DNA of 64,000 nucleotides from Brachycybe producta (GCA_036925085.1 JAUPFP010000048.1:637001-701000), one strand, 5' to 3'. Positions 37,861 through 48,159 are shown, counted from the stretch's first letter. The notes: generated by a model from the letters alone, not told the origin. Numbers and translations: made by a program.

Positions 37861-38293
37861 GTATAAGCCTGCCTTGTGTTGAAAAAATGAAAATACAAAA
37901 ACTCTGGCCAGGACTTGAACCAAACCACCTCTCACTTCTCTGCCAAAGACATAACCAAATTTGCTACCAATGTAAATTGTGCGATCAAAGGTGACCTACA
38001 TGACCCACATGGGTTAATTTATTCTTTGAAAAAAAAACGTGATGCAATAAAGCCTGCTTTCCTGGCTGCCAACTTTTATATGTTCAGGTTTTTTTTTAAA
38101 TTTGATTATTTTTCACAAAAATAAGGTAACTGGAACAAAATTGAACATTCTAATGTAGCCTACCAAAAAGCCCATCTAAAGATGTGTATACTGGTTAATT
38201 TTCACGATTCTAGAGTGTGTAGTTTCCGAGAACATTCGTGCACAAAGGGAGTGAGGGAGGGAGTCAGCCCTTAGCAAATTATGATATTAGATA
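37861..38293. other. Spacer
   Basis: Nothing recognised except short T and A runs. Confidence 0.5.
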
Positions 38294-38688
38294 TCCCAGG
38301 TCTGTGTATCTATCTATATATCTGTCTTTGAAGTAATGCTGTACAACCATTGAAGCATGTTGGAATTTATATAAATTTGAATAAATGAACGGCTTTTTTT
38401 TCTTCTCAAGGTCAATTATATGTTGCACACTCCCCATCCAAGAACCTCATGATATTAAATTGGTGAGGGGAAAAGGTTGGAAAGTGTAGAAGGGGTGAGC
38501 AAGAGAGAAATGTGGAAGGGGAAAAGGTTGGAAAGTGTAGAGGGGAGAGAGAGAAATGTGGTGGGAGGAAAAAAGGGGAGGGGTGACTGAAATTGAAATG
38601 AAAGGAGTAAAAAAGGAACAAACAATGTGCATGCGCACAATTGCCTGTGAATTTTGCTCCTGTCATTTATGACGGGTTACCCCACTAG
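38294..38688 (+). mobile_element. Helitron-like element, short form, both ends
   Basis: Runs from TCCCAGGTCTGTG (38294) to a hairpin (38659-38676) and then CTAG (38685-38688). The flanks are A before and T after, fitting insertion between A and T. It lacks the internal foldback: GTGCATGCGCACAATTGCC spans the junction. The GGGGAAAAGGTTGGAAAGTG segment is duplicated internally. Together with 14238-14711 it defines both ends of the family. Confidence 0.65.
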
Positions 38689-38720
<32 letters not shown>

Positions 38721-39695
38721 CAGTGCATTTCAGATATATAGACGCACACCCAAAATGGGTTATATCTTGAGTGAAACTTGATGGATTCCTCTGAAATTTT
38801 CACCATAAACAGATCATTTTTTATTACAAACTTTCTGCTAAACAAAATTTTTATTCTTAAAAAGGTAAAAATTAAAAAAATTAAAAACTGGAAAATGGCC
38901 GTTTCATAATTATAGATGCACTAATGAACTTTTCACTTTAATTAATTATTGTGACAAAATAACATTCGGAACACAATAGTAACATAAAAAATTATAAGGT
39001 ATATGACTGTCCTGATGTTTTAGACCTTAAAACATTGTTTTCTACATACTTTAAACTAGATTTATAAACATATTTACAGAAATTATGTCCCGAAGCAGCT
39101 AAAATGGCACTTTTCAGCTTTGATATTGCAGTATAATCATGGCAATCTGCTTAATAATCACATACAATGATGTCCCAAAAGTTTTCTACAAGATTTAAGT
39201 CCGGGGGACATGCCGGCCATTCGAGAGTGGTGATATTTTGGTTCCATAGCCATTCCTTCATTAGGTTATTGGAGGAAATTGGGGCATTTTCTTGCTGGGA
39301 TACTAAGCTGTTATGGAATTGATGTTTTATGGCAGTACATACTCTCGTAACAATGTCTGATAATCGCTGATATTTCTTTTGGTTTAAATAAAGGCTGAGC
39401 CTGCTTTTCAAAAACTAAGCTGCTCGTACCAAGGGCACTAAATCTTCCCCATATTATTAGGTTCCCCCACTGCCAAAATTTTGTTTAGAAAAATATTGTG
39501 GTTTTCTCCTCACATCCTTCTAATATGAAGAAAATAATAAAAACCATCAGAATCATCTTGGATGAATTTTTTCCAATGGTGGTGGGAGCCTGACAATATG
39601 CAAAGTGTTTAGCACCTTTGGAATGAGGAACTTTGCCTTTATTTCAACCAAAACAAATATCAGCGATTATCAGACATTGTTACGAGAGTATGTAC
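38721..39695. mobile_element. Tc1-like relic, one intact terminus, inverted inner arm
   Basis: Starts CAGTGCATTTCAGATATATA directly after TA at the end of a TA microsatellite. The minus strand 39151-39411 encodes ENAPISSNNLMKEWLWNQNI and CPPDLNLVENFWD, a decayed Tc1 transposase C-terminus. At 39642-39693 an inverted copy of the ATATCAGCGATTATCAGACA region appears, giving the same head-to-head design as 36867-37860. The right terminus is lost at the junction with the next Helitron-like copy. Confidence 0.75.
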
Positions 39696-39698
39696 GAG

Positions 39699-39985
39699 AG
39701 GGAGGGGGTGGCTAAAATTGACATGAAAGGAGTAAAAAAAGGAACAAACGACGCGCATGAGCACACCAGAGAAAAAGGGGACGGGATAATAGTAGCAAAA
39801 TTAAACTACAGTTTATCATAGGCAATTCTGCCCAGCATTAGAATTTCTTTTGCTCAGCTGTTTTATGAACGTCATCAATTTCTAATTGGTTTGTTACTTG
39901 GTCTGACGTCATTAAAGGGCGGAGGAAAAGAAATTCTAAGGCAGGACACAATTGCCTGTGAATTTCGCTCCCATCAGACCACTAA
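39699..39985 (+). mobile_element. Helitron-like element, long form, 5'-truncated
   Basis: Contains the internal foldback (outer words AGGCAATTCTGCC and GGACACAATTGCC) and ends CACCAGACC-type sequence then CTAA followed by T. CTAA also fits the CTRR terminus. The terminal hairpin is decayed. It directly abuts a LINE fragment at 39986, and its left part is missing at the Tc1 junction. Confidence 0.5.
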
Positions 39986-40250
39986 TATGAATCTGTCCTA
40001 GCAAAAACCTTCCTAATTTTCCTAGTATGGTCAGCCCTGCCCGTGTATAGTGCTTTTTGAACATCACTAGACTGTGGTTTAGGACAATTGCCACGTGTAA
40101 TTTCCCCAAACGATTTCAAACTTAACTCAGCCCTGCGATGTGCCAAACTATACAATTATAGCACTGACAGCATCTCAGTGACACAATCTGTAAATTTATG
40201 CCTGTTGCAAACAAACCTAGCTGCCTTACACTGAGCCATTTCAACTGAGT
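39986..40250 (-). pseudogene. LINE C-terminal fragment
   Basis: On the minus strand the frame reads CKAARFVCNRHKFTDCVTEM then, after a stop, AELSLKSFGEITRGN and ends VFARTDSY, matching the RAARFV...TDSY order of the LINE at 34047-34442. It stops exactly where the Helitron-like copy ends, so the latter probably inserted into it. Non-functional. Confidence 0.6.
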
Positions 40251-41541
40251 GAGTGAGTGTGACAAAGTGGGTGATTAAAAACGCTTAGAAACATTACATA
40301 TTTGCATACAGAATACATTTAACTGCAGGCCATCTCTACTAAGCCAATTTTTAATTTGAACGTCATAGCTGGTAAGCTCGATTAGGTTATTTATATTTGA
40401 CTACATCTATACTCATATTTTACATGAACAGTGATTTACGACAGTATCAGATTGTGAAGATTTCTTTCTGATATTGTAGGCTTCTATAAGTTATTAAATA
40501 TCATATTTTTCTAAAATATTCGGCTTTGTGTGTGTATTTATGGTGGAGTTTTTTTTTTCTTGCTTTCCTACTTCTCTATTAATGGACATTGATCATAACA
40601 ATCGAACAATTTGCTGTTGCAATTATCAACAATCACTAGGGGAAATGCTTTTGATCATTAATAAAAAAATCAATTAAAAACATTAATTGATTGTGCTTCA
40701 TTTGATTTTGAGTTTTTATGTTTTGCAAATTATTTTGGCACACACACACATACAATATGAAATACGAGAAATTGCATTTGGTTTCATTGTTCTGATAAAA
40801 TCTAAATTTTTTTTAAAGTGTGAGGCCCAATTCTATGTTACAAGAAGAAAAAAATTGGTATTTTAATTAGCTTCCTTTTTTCGGACCCTAAACCTTTTAA
40901 TAGAATTTCTGCACTGATGGTGAGCAGAAATTTCAATTAATTGTTTCTATTTAAAGATAATTGGAACCGCCGCAAACTTCAGAAAAACTAAGTAATTACA
41001 TGTACATTGTGTAAGTCGTGTAGTAAGTTTTAACACATTTTCCTATTCTATAGACATGATGTTTTTTGAGTGAAAGCTTATGACATTTGGGCCCAATTTC
41101 AAGAAGGGAAACTAAGCACTTAAAATATGCTACCCTTTGAAAGTGTTTCCAACATTGAAAACCCTTGTTGTACATGTATATACCCTATAACTTAAACAGT
41201 GGTTCTCTATTTGCACTTTACTTAGCTGTACGGATATTATCGTTATTCCTGATTACTGCTACATTGTAAATGCAGTCGATTGACGGCTGCATCTTTGCCC
41301 GTTTGTTAAATGCATTTGCAGCTCGGATGGCATCGTTTTACGTACCTTAACAAACATCGATGGTATTATATTTCTGTGCGCACACTTTTCCTGTTTGAGT
41401 TCTCGATTTGTTAAAAAATATAGTCGGCCCCTTGATAAAGGCAATCACTGCAAACAATCTTAAATTGTAAGCGTTCTGTATAATAATATTATATTAGATG
41501 GGATTTTTAAAGTTAATTTAAGTTTATATGAAATAAGTAAG
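40251..41541. other. AT-rich spacer
   Basis: Nothing recognised. Short frames such as 41259-41444 show no motif. Confidence 0.5.
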
Positions 41542-41549
41542 GTCATGAC
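41542..41549. repeat. 8-bp target duplication of hAT element, left
   Basis: GTCATGAC, repeated exactly at 53641-53648 on the far side of the composite element. Eight bases is the hAT duplication length. Confidence 0.8.
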
Positions 41550-41762
41550 TAGGGTAGGTAAAGATTTGTGATTACAACTATTTTATTTTTCAATTATTCA
41601 GCTTACTTTTAGCAGATATTTACAAAACTATGCAAATTAAGCTTAATAAGCACTAATTGAAATCACACAAATCATACAATTAGGCAAAAATTTTTAAAAA
41701 TTACACAAAGTGCAATAAATGCACAACAATCACAAATATGTCACAAAAAAGTTAAAAATAGG

Positions 41763-42034
41763 TACACTGGTCTTACAGTACAGGAGCAACTCACTATTCT
41801 CGATCTTAAAGATGAGCCACTTCATAAGCTGCAGAAATCTCTGGATAAGAATTTTGATTCGATAAAATTTACAGATTCTAAAAATGGATTTAGTCATAAA
41901 CAGAAAGTATTGTATGCTTCACTTGTATCTGTAGATGTTGAGCATTCATTTTCCATCTATAAGGCCGTTCTGAGGGAGAATCGCACACAGTTTACCACAT
42001 AAAACGTTGTGCATTTCAATGCTTTTCTTAAATG
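41763..42034 (+). pseudogene. hAT transposase C-terminal (dimerisation) fragment
   Basis: Continuous frame for about 79 codons (TVQEQLTILDLKDEPLHKLQ ... KVLYASLVSVDVEHSFSIYK) to TAA at 41999-42001; a few more in-frame codons follow to TGA at 42032-42034. SVDVEHSFSIYKAVLRENR corresponds to the VxVERSFSxYKxxLxxxR motif of the hAT C-terminal dimerisation domain. The rest of the transposase (zinc finger and RNase-H-like core) is absent. Its location inside hAT-type termini supports assignment as the element's own decayed gene. Confidence 0.75.
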
Positions 42035-42189
42035 AATAAGTATGATATTGTGTACGAAATATGCTAATGTGATTATATCATCCATTAATTCATGTGATAG
42101 CCTGTTTATTTGTACTTAAGAAATAAATTTGTGAACGAAAAAAATCACGATTGTTTCACACAACTGACCATTTTTTGACCTCCATTGCT

Positions 42190-42480
42190 CTAAAGAGCAA
42201 TGGAGGTATATAGGATCATGCAAGAAAAGGGGAAAAAAAGGATGTCTGTGTGTGTGTGTGTGTGTCCGGAACCCGATTTAGTTCCTTGAACAACTCAAGA
42301 ACGGAATGAGATAAAGACATGCAGCATTTTTTATTTGATTCCGTGGGTCAATATGAAGCTCCTGACAAAAAATTAGAAAATGTTACCCAGGGGTTATTTT
42401 TTTATGAATTTTTTAGAAACAAATTTTGAGTTTTTGGTCATAATTTTTAGTGGGTCGAACAACTCGAAAACGGGGCCACC
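42190..42480 (+). repeat. Internal hAT repeat block with GT run
   Basis: Contains GCAATGGAGGTATATAGG, a (GT)n run (about 42247-42265) and GTCCGGAACC. Similar blocks occur at 33700-33960, and the first motif also at 34681 and 53545. An adjacent perfect short inverted repeat (CCTCCATTGCTCT / AGAGCAATGGAGG, 42180-42210) is present. Confidence 0.55.
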
Positions 42481-42634
42481 TACAATAAAATGTTATGTAA
42501 CACCCTGTAAATCGTGATCCCGCCAAAACCATAGCCTGGGGGGTAAACAACTCTCAACCGTCCCTCCCTCCTCTCTGACTCACCTTTCTGACTCATGCCC
42601 CAGTGGCGGATTGATACATAAAGGACCATGGTCA

Positions 42635-42675
42635 CTTGGACCTGGTTACACCTCGCAGGTGTACACAGGTCCAAG
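42635..42675 (+). promoter_or_regulatory. U3 hairpin directly upstream of TATA box
   Basis: 19-bp arms (42635-42653 and 42657-42675, two mismatches) with a CGC loop. The right arm is AGGTGTACACAGGTCCAAG. One base separates it from TATAAAA. Repeated at 52295-52335 in the 3' LTR and conserved in the solo LTR at 20609-20649. Likely a DNA-binding palindrome or structured regulatory site. Confidence 0.8.
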
Positions 42676-42676
42676 G

Positions 42677-42683
42677 TATAAAA
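42677..42683 (+). promoter_or_regulatory. TATA box, 5' LTR
   Basis: TATAAAA within GGTATAAAAGGACC, placed in U3 about 140 nt before the polyadenylation signal. The same motif is at 52337-52343 and, diverged, in the solo LTR at 20601-20607. Confidence 0.8.
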
Positions 42684-42815
42684 GGACCATGTTCCTCTTT
42701 GTTCCTCAGTTCTTTCCTTTGCCTGTTTTTGCGATACATTCCAAATCATGGGCCTGAGGATTTACAGTTAGTATTTTACTATTCACCCTTGTATCTGTAC
42801 TTCTTACAAGGAATG

Positions 42816-42821
42816 AATAAA
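42816..42821 (+). terminator. Polyadenylation signal in LTR
   Basis: AATAAA within GAATGAATAAAAGTG. The copy at 52476-52481 in the 3' LTR would serve the genomic RNA. Conserved in the solo LTR. Confidence 0.7.
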
Positions 42822-43183
42822 AGTGTTGTAATAAGAAGTAGCGTTGTCTCTATGTTTATGTAAATAACTTCTCTTCAAAGGCCGGAGGTTTCATAGGGCA
42901 GGAGCTATACGATTCTCAGCAGCTACAACATCTTCTCTAGTCGGAATACCGATGGAGAAGATGTATATCAGCATCAACCGGAAGAGAGAGAGATGGCCGC
43001 CACTCTCCTGCATTGATTTCACCCCCATGCAGAAGAGTGACTACAATCTATCTCCATCCAGCTCTCTCTACAGCTCGGATCTTCTCTGTGCAGGTGTCAT
43101 ACTGCTCAGAGAAGAAACGAAAAGTAGAAAATGTCATCTAAAGGTTGGTAATAAAATATTGGTTGATGTCAAAAGCTCACATT

Positions 43184-43199
43184 TGGTGGAGGTGCGGGG
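43184..43199 (+). other. Primer binding site, tRNA-Ala type
   Basis: TGGTGGAGGTGCGGGG begins two bases after the LTR. Its first 12 bases are complementary to the GCACCTCCACCA 3' end of common animal tRNA-Ala species, and the match continues with one base missing. This fixes the 5' LTR boundary at 43181. Confidence 0.8.
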
Positions 43200-43299
43200 T
43201 ATAGCTCCATCTGCCTTCTCCGACCTGTAAACAGAAGCCGTCCTTTGTCCTAAGTCTCGTGATTGTGCCTCACGAGGCTTCGTCCGTCCTTTCTATGTT

Positions 43300-43650
43300 G
43301 GAGCCACGTATGGAGACCCTCGATAGCGTCAAAGTCAACCGCGTGGCGCCTGTCTGTAAAACCGCGTATGGAGACCCTCGATCACGTCAAAGTCAACCGC
43401 GCGGCGTCCTTTGTGTTGGAACCACGTGTGGAGACCCTCGATAGCGTCAAAGTCGACCACGTGGCGCCTTTGTAAAACCGCGTATGGAGGCCCTCGATCA
43501 CGTCAAAGCCAACCGCGCGGCGTCCTTTGTGTTGGAACCACGTATGGAGGCCCTCGATAGCGTCAAAGCCAACCGCGTGGCGCCTTTTTATGTTGGGATC
43601 ATGTATGGAGGCCCTCGATCACGTCAAAGCCAACCGCATGGTACCGTTTT
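43300..43650 (+). repeat. Tandem array of about 58-bp units in leader
   Basis: Six units built on ACGTATGGAGRCCCTCGAT and CGTCAAAG...CAACCGCG...GGCG. Two alternating types (GATAGCGTC and GATCACGTC) give a higher-order dimer of about 115-120 bp. The array lies about 120 nt after the primer binding site, where packaging or enhancer sequences are often found. Overlapping short frames (43259-43754) look like by-products of the repeat. Confidence 0.85.
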
Positions 43651-45627
43651 TGTGGAATCGCGAAAGAGACTTGTGGCTACACACACCACGTGTCGACCGC
43701 GCGATTCTGTGTCCTGTCCTTAGAGACACGTGGGAACGAACTTTTGTCTGCTGACCGCTTAGCACTCGGAAAGTGGACAACCGTTTGGACACACGTGTTT
43801 CCGTCCGTGTTTTTGTATTTCATGTTTCCATTACAATCACCCACTGTCACCTTCACTCTTCTTTAATTTTCAAAGTGAAACCCACACCACGTGGGCAACA
43901 CTTTAAACAAATTCTTCTTACTCTCCGAGAGGAGTTTGCAGTCTCATTATGAGATGAGCAAACAAATCTCATCTACTAATCTATCCACCTATTAATAGGC
44001 TTTTAAAGGACGTGTGTGTCTTTTAAAATGTCCTATTATCTTCACTCTTCATCTTTAATTTTCAAGCAAAATTCTCCCTAACTCTATCTCATTGTTAGGG
44101 GGCTTACAAGCTTAGAACACACTTTTCCTAGCCACGTGGGACTTTCTTGTCCCCCCTTTTCTTTGTTCTTTGTTTTTACACTTGTGTTTCCCTTGGGACC
44201 CTCTATGTCCCAAGTCATGTTCTTCAATTTCTTCATCATCATCACCTCAATGCATCATCACATGAACTTTCTCCATTGGACAACACTGAAGCCCGGCCGC
44301 CATCTTGGATCGACCGGACACTCTTCAAAAAGCGCCAACGGAGCGGTTTTTCGCTCCATGTGACTCATTGTTGTACCTTCTCTCATCTTTTTGTGTTCTC
44401 TTCTCTTCTCTTCTCTTCCAGAGGGTTGCACTCACGCGCCCCCTGGCGGAGTTCCTCTTGTTAGAGAAAACTTCTCTTTTTCTTTGAATTTTCTCTCTTT
44501 TTGTGTCTTTCTCCTGGCCACCATAAAAACGTGCCCCGGAGGAACTTTTCAATCATCAATTTTTGGACATTGCAATAAACTGAACCGGAAGCGGCCACCT
44601 CAGCGCCACCTACGGACTTCTTCCTTCTACTCAACATAGTCCCTCACTGGGCACTGACTCTGTCTTTTCATCCAGAGCCATCCAGCAGTGAGGACTCAAA
44701 ATTTCTCCAGTCTGAACATTTCTTCTGGTTCACCAAGTATTTATCTTGTTGAACACACTTCAATTTCTACACTGTTTTACTGTTTTAATAAAACTAAATT
44801 GAAACTTTTGATGTGCGGGCACCGCACCTAAGTTTTAAACTTTCAAAGTAAAACAGCTTTCTTTTCTTGCTTCTTTGGAGAGTTCAGCCATCTTGAACTT
44901 CTCCTTTGTTTGTGCATTTAAAAAGTTCAGCCATCTTGAACTTTTTGTTCTTTGTGTGTTCTTCACACACACACTCTTCATTCTTGTTTCTAAGTAAAAC
45001 TAAAAGTGCGGGCACCGCGCTCTAGCTTTACTCTTCGTATTGCTTTCCCCTTCTTCAGGCAATTGCAATACACTTTCATTTCTAATTCACTTTCCGCAGT
45101 GCAATCTTGATTGGGTGGTGTACCACGCTCGAGGTTGTATTGTACATCTGCTGTTTCTTTATTGAGGTTTTTGGAATTCTCGTAACCTCCACGTGGTCGC
45201 CAAATACCGCGTGTCGAGAGAGATCCTTCCAAAATCTGACGCTCAATAAAGAACTCACGACGCCACACCAGTTGGGAACCAAAACTCATCACACGCCCAA
45301 CTGAGAACACGATCAACCCGACACAACCATCACCACACTAACGGAGTGAACGGCCACTTCGTTATACACGTCACAAGCTTAGGTAATCTATCGTTACTCA
45401 GTGTATAAGAGTACGATAGTGTCGGTTGCCGACAAGCACTAAATTGCCAACGCGCAGTGACATCACCGACCTACAACTTCACGAACTGAACGAGTCCCAT
45501 CATACTGGAACCCGAAAGTATAGCTCAGAGTGTACTCGAGAACCCTCGGAGCTGCACACAACGACTTGGACTTCGCCGGACTCGTTCGTCACCGCACATT
45601 CACATTACACAAGCCACTTCATTAATC
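43651..45627 (+). other. Long leader with repeated hairpin motifs
   Basis: About 2 kb without a credible gene. Notable content: six CACGTG palindromes (eight in the whole leader), a 20-bp motif containing TTCAGCCATCTTGAA present twice (44881-44900, 44924-44943), and a GC-rich hairpin GTGCGGGCACCGC present twice (44813-44825, 45006-45018). A GCCGCCATCTTGG word resembling a YY1 site lies at 44296-44308. Upstream frames overlapping the gag start (such as 45426-45665) do not begin with ATG. Confidence 0.7.
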
Positions 45628-48009
45628 ATGGCTACCTCACACGACAATACGGGGTCCCTGTCTGATCACCAGGGTTCGCACGAAGATCTGTTGGAAGTAC
45701 CCGTGACTACTGATGTGACACCACCGCCGCGGCCGACTGGGGCCGAGTTTGACCACCTGTCACAACAAGTGGCTGCACTCTCGACTCGTATGTCTCAGTT
45801 CATAGACGACCGATTCACACCGAATCGACCGACTACACCACGGCGGACAACACGCACACACCGACTTCGCGACGATGACTCGGACGCCTCTTCAGCCCCC
45901 TATGTTGGCTACAGAGAGCGTCACGATCGTTACGAAAGACATTACACACCGCACACACGTCATCTACCGCGTAACCCTGACTGGCAACAACAAGGGCAGT
46001 CAGATGATCCGCGTCACAGAGATGAGCGTGCGGAAATACCGATCACGACACGTGCTGATTCTCCTCACTCGCTTGTCCGGGTTGCACGTAGCGGTCGCCG
46101 CTCGACACCCCCGGAGCAACAGCCTAGCCAAGGAGCGACACAAGGCACTTCAGTTTACGCGCCACGTTTTCCACCGCAAGGGGTAGGTCTGATGCCGGCT
46201 GGAATGTCAAACGTCCAGGATGGCATCTATCGACCAACCCCCAGAGAACCCTCCGTGGAAGAATTCAATAAGAAATACAGCGGTCGCCACCCAGCCGACT
46301 CAATCCAAAAATTCAACGGATTGACAGGTTTCCGTCCCTTCCTGGAAGAATTCGAGGAAGTAGCACACCTGTACGGTTGGAAAGACCACCACAAGGAGGA
46401 ATACATCACGGGGTGTTTCACTGGGGCCGCCCGCACGTGGCTGAGTAAACTGAGGTATGAGCTTCAGGACATTCCTTGGCCAGCACTGAGAGTACAGATG
46501 GTAGATACGTTCGGGAAGCCGAACGAACTGGCCATCTTGGAGAAAAAGTATACAGAGATGCTCCAGAAGGAAGGTGAGAGTACACAAGCTTTCATCTGGG
46601 AGTTTATGATACTCGGCGACCGAGTTTACCCGCAACTTGACGATCAGCTGCGTATAAGCCAGTTGCGCCGCGCTCTACATCCCACCATACAGAACGCCGC
46701 GCATCACGCATCTACGACGTCGTTCAAGGACTTCGCAAACGCCGTCCTCAATATGGAGGTGGTCTTGCTGTCCTTGGATAAATGGCCGACGGAACCGAAA
46801 CCCGCAGCTGATTCACAGTCGGGTAAAGGAGCATCGAAGACCGACCAGGAGCCGGCGGCAGCCGCCAGCCCTAAAGACAAAACACACCGGTCTAGGCATG
46901 ATAAAAAGCCTAGTCAGACTGCTGCCACCAATTCAAACCGACACTCTGCAGCGGACACCCAACCAGAGACCACTCGCACGTTCGACAAGAGTAAGTCGAC
47001 GTGTTATAATTGTGGCAAATTGGGGCATTTCGTCCGTGAGTGTCGGCAACCAAAGAAGAAGGTTGCAATCAAGCAGTTTGGAGAGCCGGTTACCGACTAT
47101 GACATCAAAGGAGAGGTGCCTGAAACGGATATCATCACCGAAGACGGCGTTGAGTTTGCTCTAATAAGAGTGGCGGGACAAATCCGCCGGATTCCTCTTC
47201 CAGCAGCAGACTCAGCCGCCGGAGCGCCTACTCCTGATAAACCCGACAACGACAGTTCTGACGACTCTGAGGATATACCAGTCAAGGTGCTCGACCGGGC
47301 TCCTGCACATAAATGGACCCCGGACGATCTAATCGTTTGGCAGGACACGCTCGACGTCCTTAAACAATCCGTCAAGGAGATTGGGTGCCGTGAAAATAAA
47401 ACAATAGCCATCATGGCTCCCGGAACCCAATCGCCGACGAAGGGCCACTCCTGCTGCCGAAGACTAATGACAACGGTGTATGAGCAGCTGGTAAGCAGCT
47501 GTTCACCTCAAGAAGTCGGAGACTATGATGCCAGCGACAAGAACCCGCGCATCGCCGTCACGATCAACGGAAAGAGTATACGGATGCTCGCGGACACCGG
47601 AGCTACGGGCAGCGTTATCACCATTGAACTCGCGCAGGAACACAAGTTCGAAATCGAGCCTGTGTTAATCCCACCCAACATTCAGGGTGTGGGAGGCCAA
47701 AGGATCACCGTGGTGGGGCGACTCGCCGCGACGGTCCAGCTAGGCCCCCACGCTGTGCGAGGGCACTTACTAGTGATTACCGGCCGGCACGAAGCCATCT
47801 TAGGCCGAGATCTAGGCCGGGCTCTGCACTTAGCTGTGTCCATGACAACAAACAAAGTATACGTGGAGGACGATCTCTTCGAATCCACACTCCGACAAAA
47901 ATGCATTGAAGCACACATCGGATGGGCTCTGGGAGAAACTTCCGTAGAGGCCCCTGGCAAATCTGCCAGCACCTCTAAGGAAAACCTCGAAACTCCACCC
48001 CGTAAGTGA
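45628..48009 (+). CDS. gag-pro: Gag-protease polyprotein
   Basis: 793-residue structural polyprotein expected to form the cytoplasmic virus-like particle and to cut itself. The N-terminal third (1-215) is charged and probably flexible, with a short helix near 37-60. Residues about 218-400 are a retrotransposon Gag capsid-like domain (FNGLTGFRPFLEEFEEVAHL, then TGCFTGAARTWLSKL). Residues 459-472, CYNCGKLGHFVREC, are a CX2CX4HX4C zinc knuckle. The retropepsin domain has LADTGATGSVI with catalytic Asp at 656 and the AILGRD motif at 723-728. Start is the first ATG of the open frame, with A at -3 and G at +4. Unusually, protease is in the gag frame and nothing polymerase-like follows; the frame ends just after the protease. 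The last two codons overlap a GTAAGT splice-donor-like word. Confidence 0.93.
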   Translation: MATSHDNTGSLSDHQGSHEDLLEVPVTTDVTPPPRPTGAEFDHLSQQVAALSTRMSQFIDDRFTPNRPTTPRRTTRTHRLRDDDSDASSAPYVGYRERHDRYERHYTPHTRHLPRNPDWQQQGQSDDPRHRDERAEIPITTRADSPHSLVRVARSGRRSTPPEQQPSQGATQGTSVYAPRFPPQGVGLMPAGMSNVQDGIYRPTPREPSVEEFNKKYSGRHPADSIQKFNGLTGFRPFLEEFEEVAHLYGWKDHHKEEYITGCFTGAARTWLSKLRYELQDIPWPALRVQMVDTFGKPNELAILEKKYTEMLQKEGESTQAFIWEFMILGDRVYPQLDDQLRISQLRRALHPTIQNAAHHASTTSFKDFANAVLNMEVVLLSLDKWPTEPKPAADSQSGKGASKTDQEPAAAASPKDKTHRSRHDKKPSQTAATNSNRHSAADTQPETTRTFDKSKSTCYNCGKLGHFVRECRQPKKKVAIKQFGEPVTDYDIKGEVPETDIITEDGVEFALIRVAGQIRRIPLPAADSAAGAPTPDKPDNDSSDDSEDIPVKVLDRAPAHKWTPDDLIVWQDTLDVLKQSVKEIGCRENKTIAIMAPGTQSPTKGHSCCRRLMTTVYEQLVSSCSPQEVGDYDASDKNPRIAVTINGKSIRMLADTGATGSVITIELAQEHKFEIEPVLIPPNIQGVGGQRITVVGRLAATVQLGPHAVRGHLLVITGRHEAILGRDLGRALHLAVSMTTNKVYVEDDLFESTLRQKCIEAHIGWALGETSVEAPGKSASTSKENLETPPRK

Positions 48010-48159
48010 CGACGAAAGCAACGGCCACCCACGCTGTCAAGAAACCAAACGCGACGAAAATAAAACAATAATTCACCAGTGTTTATTTCATGACTATGGA
48101 AATAAACACCAGCAACCACCAAATATCAACAATAGAAGAGCGGGAGGAATTTAAGAAAC
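48010..48159 (+). other. Inter-ORF spacer, first part
   Basis: AT-richer DNA after the gag-pro stop, ending at the 89-bp tandem duplication. No gene. Confidence 0.6.

Larger units (their letters stand above)
42496..43181 (+). repeat. 5' LTR
   Basis: 686 bp, starts TGTAACACCC and ends AGCTCACA. It matches 52156-52841 base for base in every line compared (constant offset 9660). U3 carries a hairpin and TATA box, transcription probably starts about 25-30 nt after the TATA box near 42708, and an AATAAA at 42816-42821 marks the R region. U5 runs to 43181. A solo, diverged relative lies at 20083-20787. Confidence 0.95.

Noticed and set aside
43300..43650. Regular repeat array that might suggest CRISPR
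   Set aside because: Units are contiguous variants without unique spacers, in an animal retroelement leader.
45426..45665. Frame overlapping the start of gag-pro
   Set aside because: It does not start with ATG and shows no motif.
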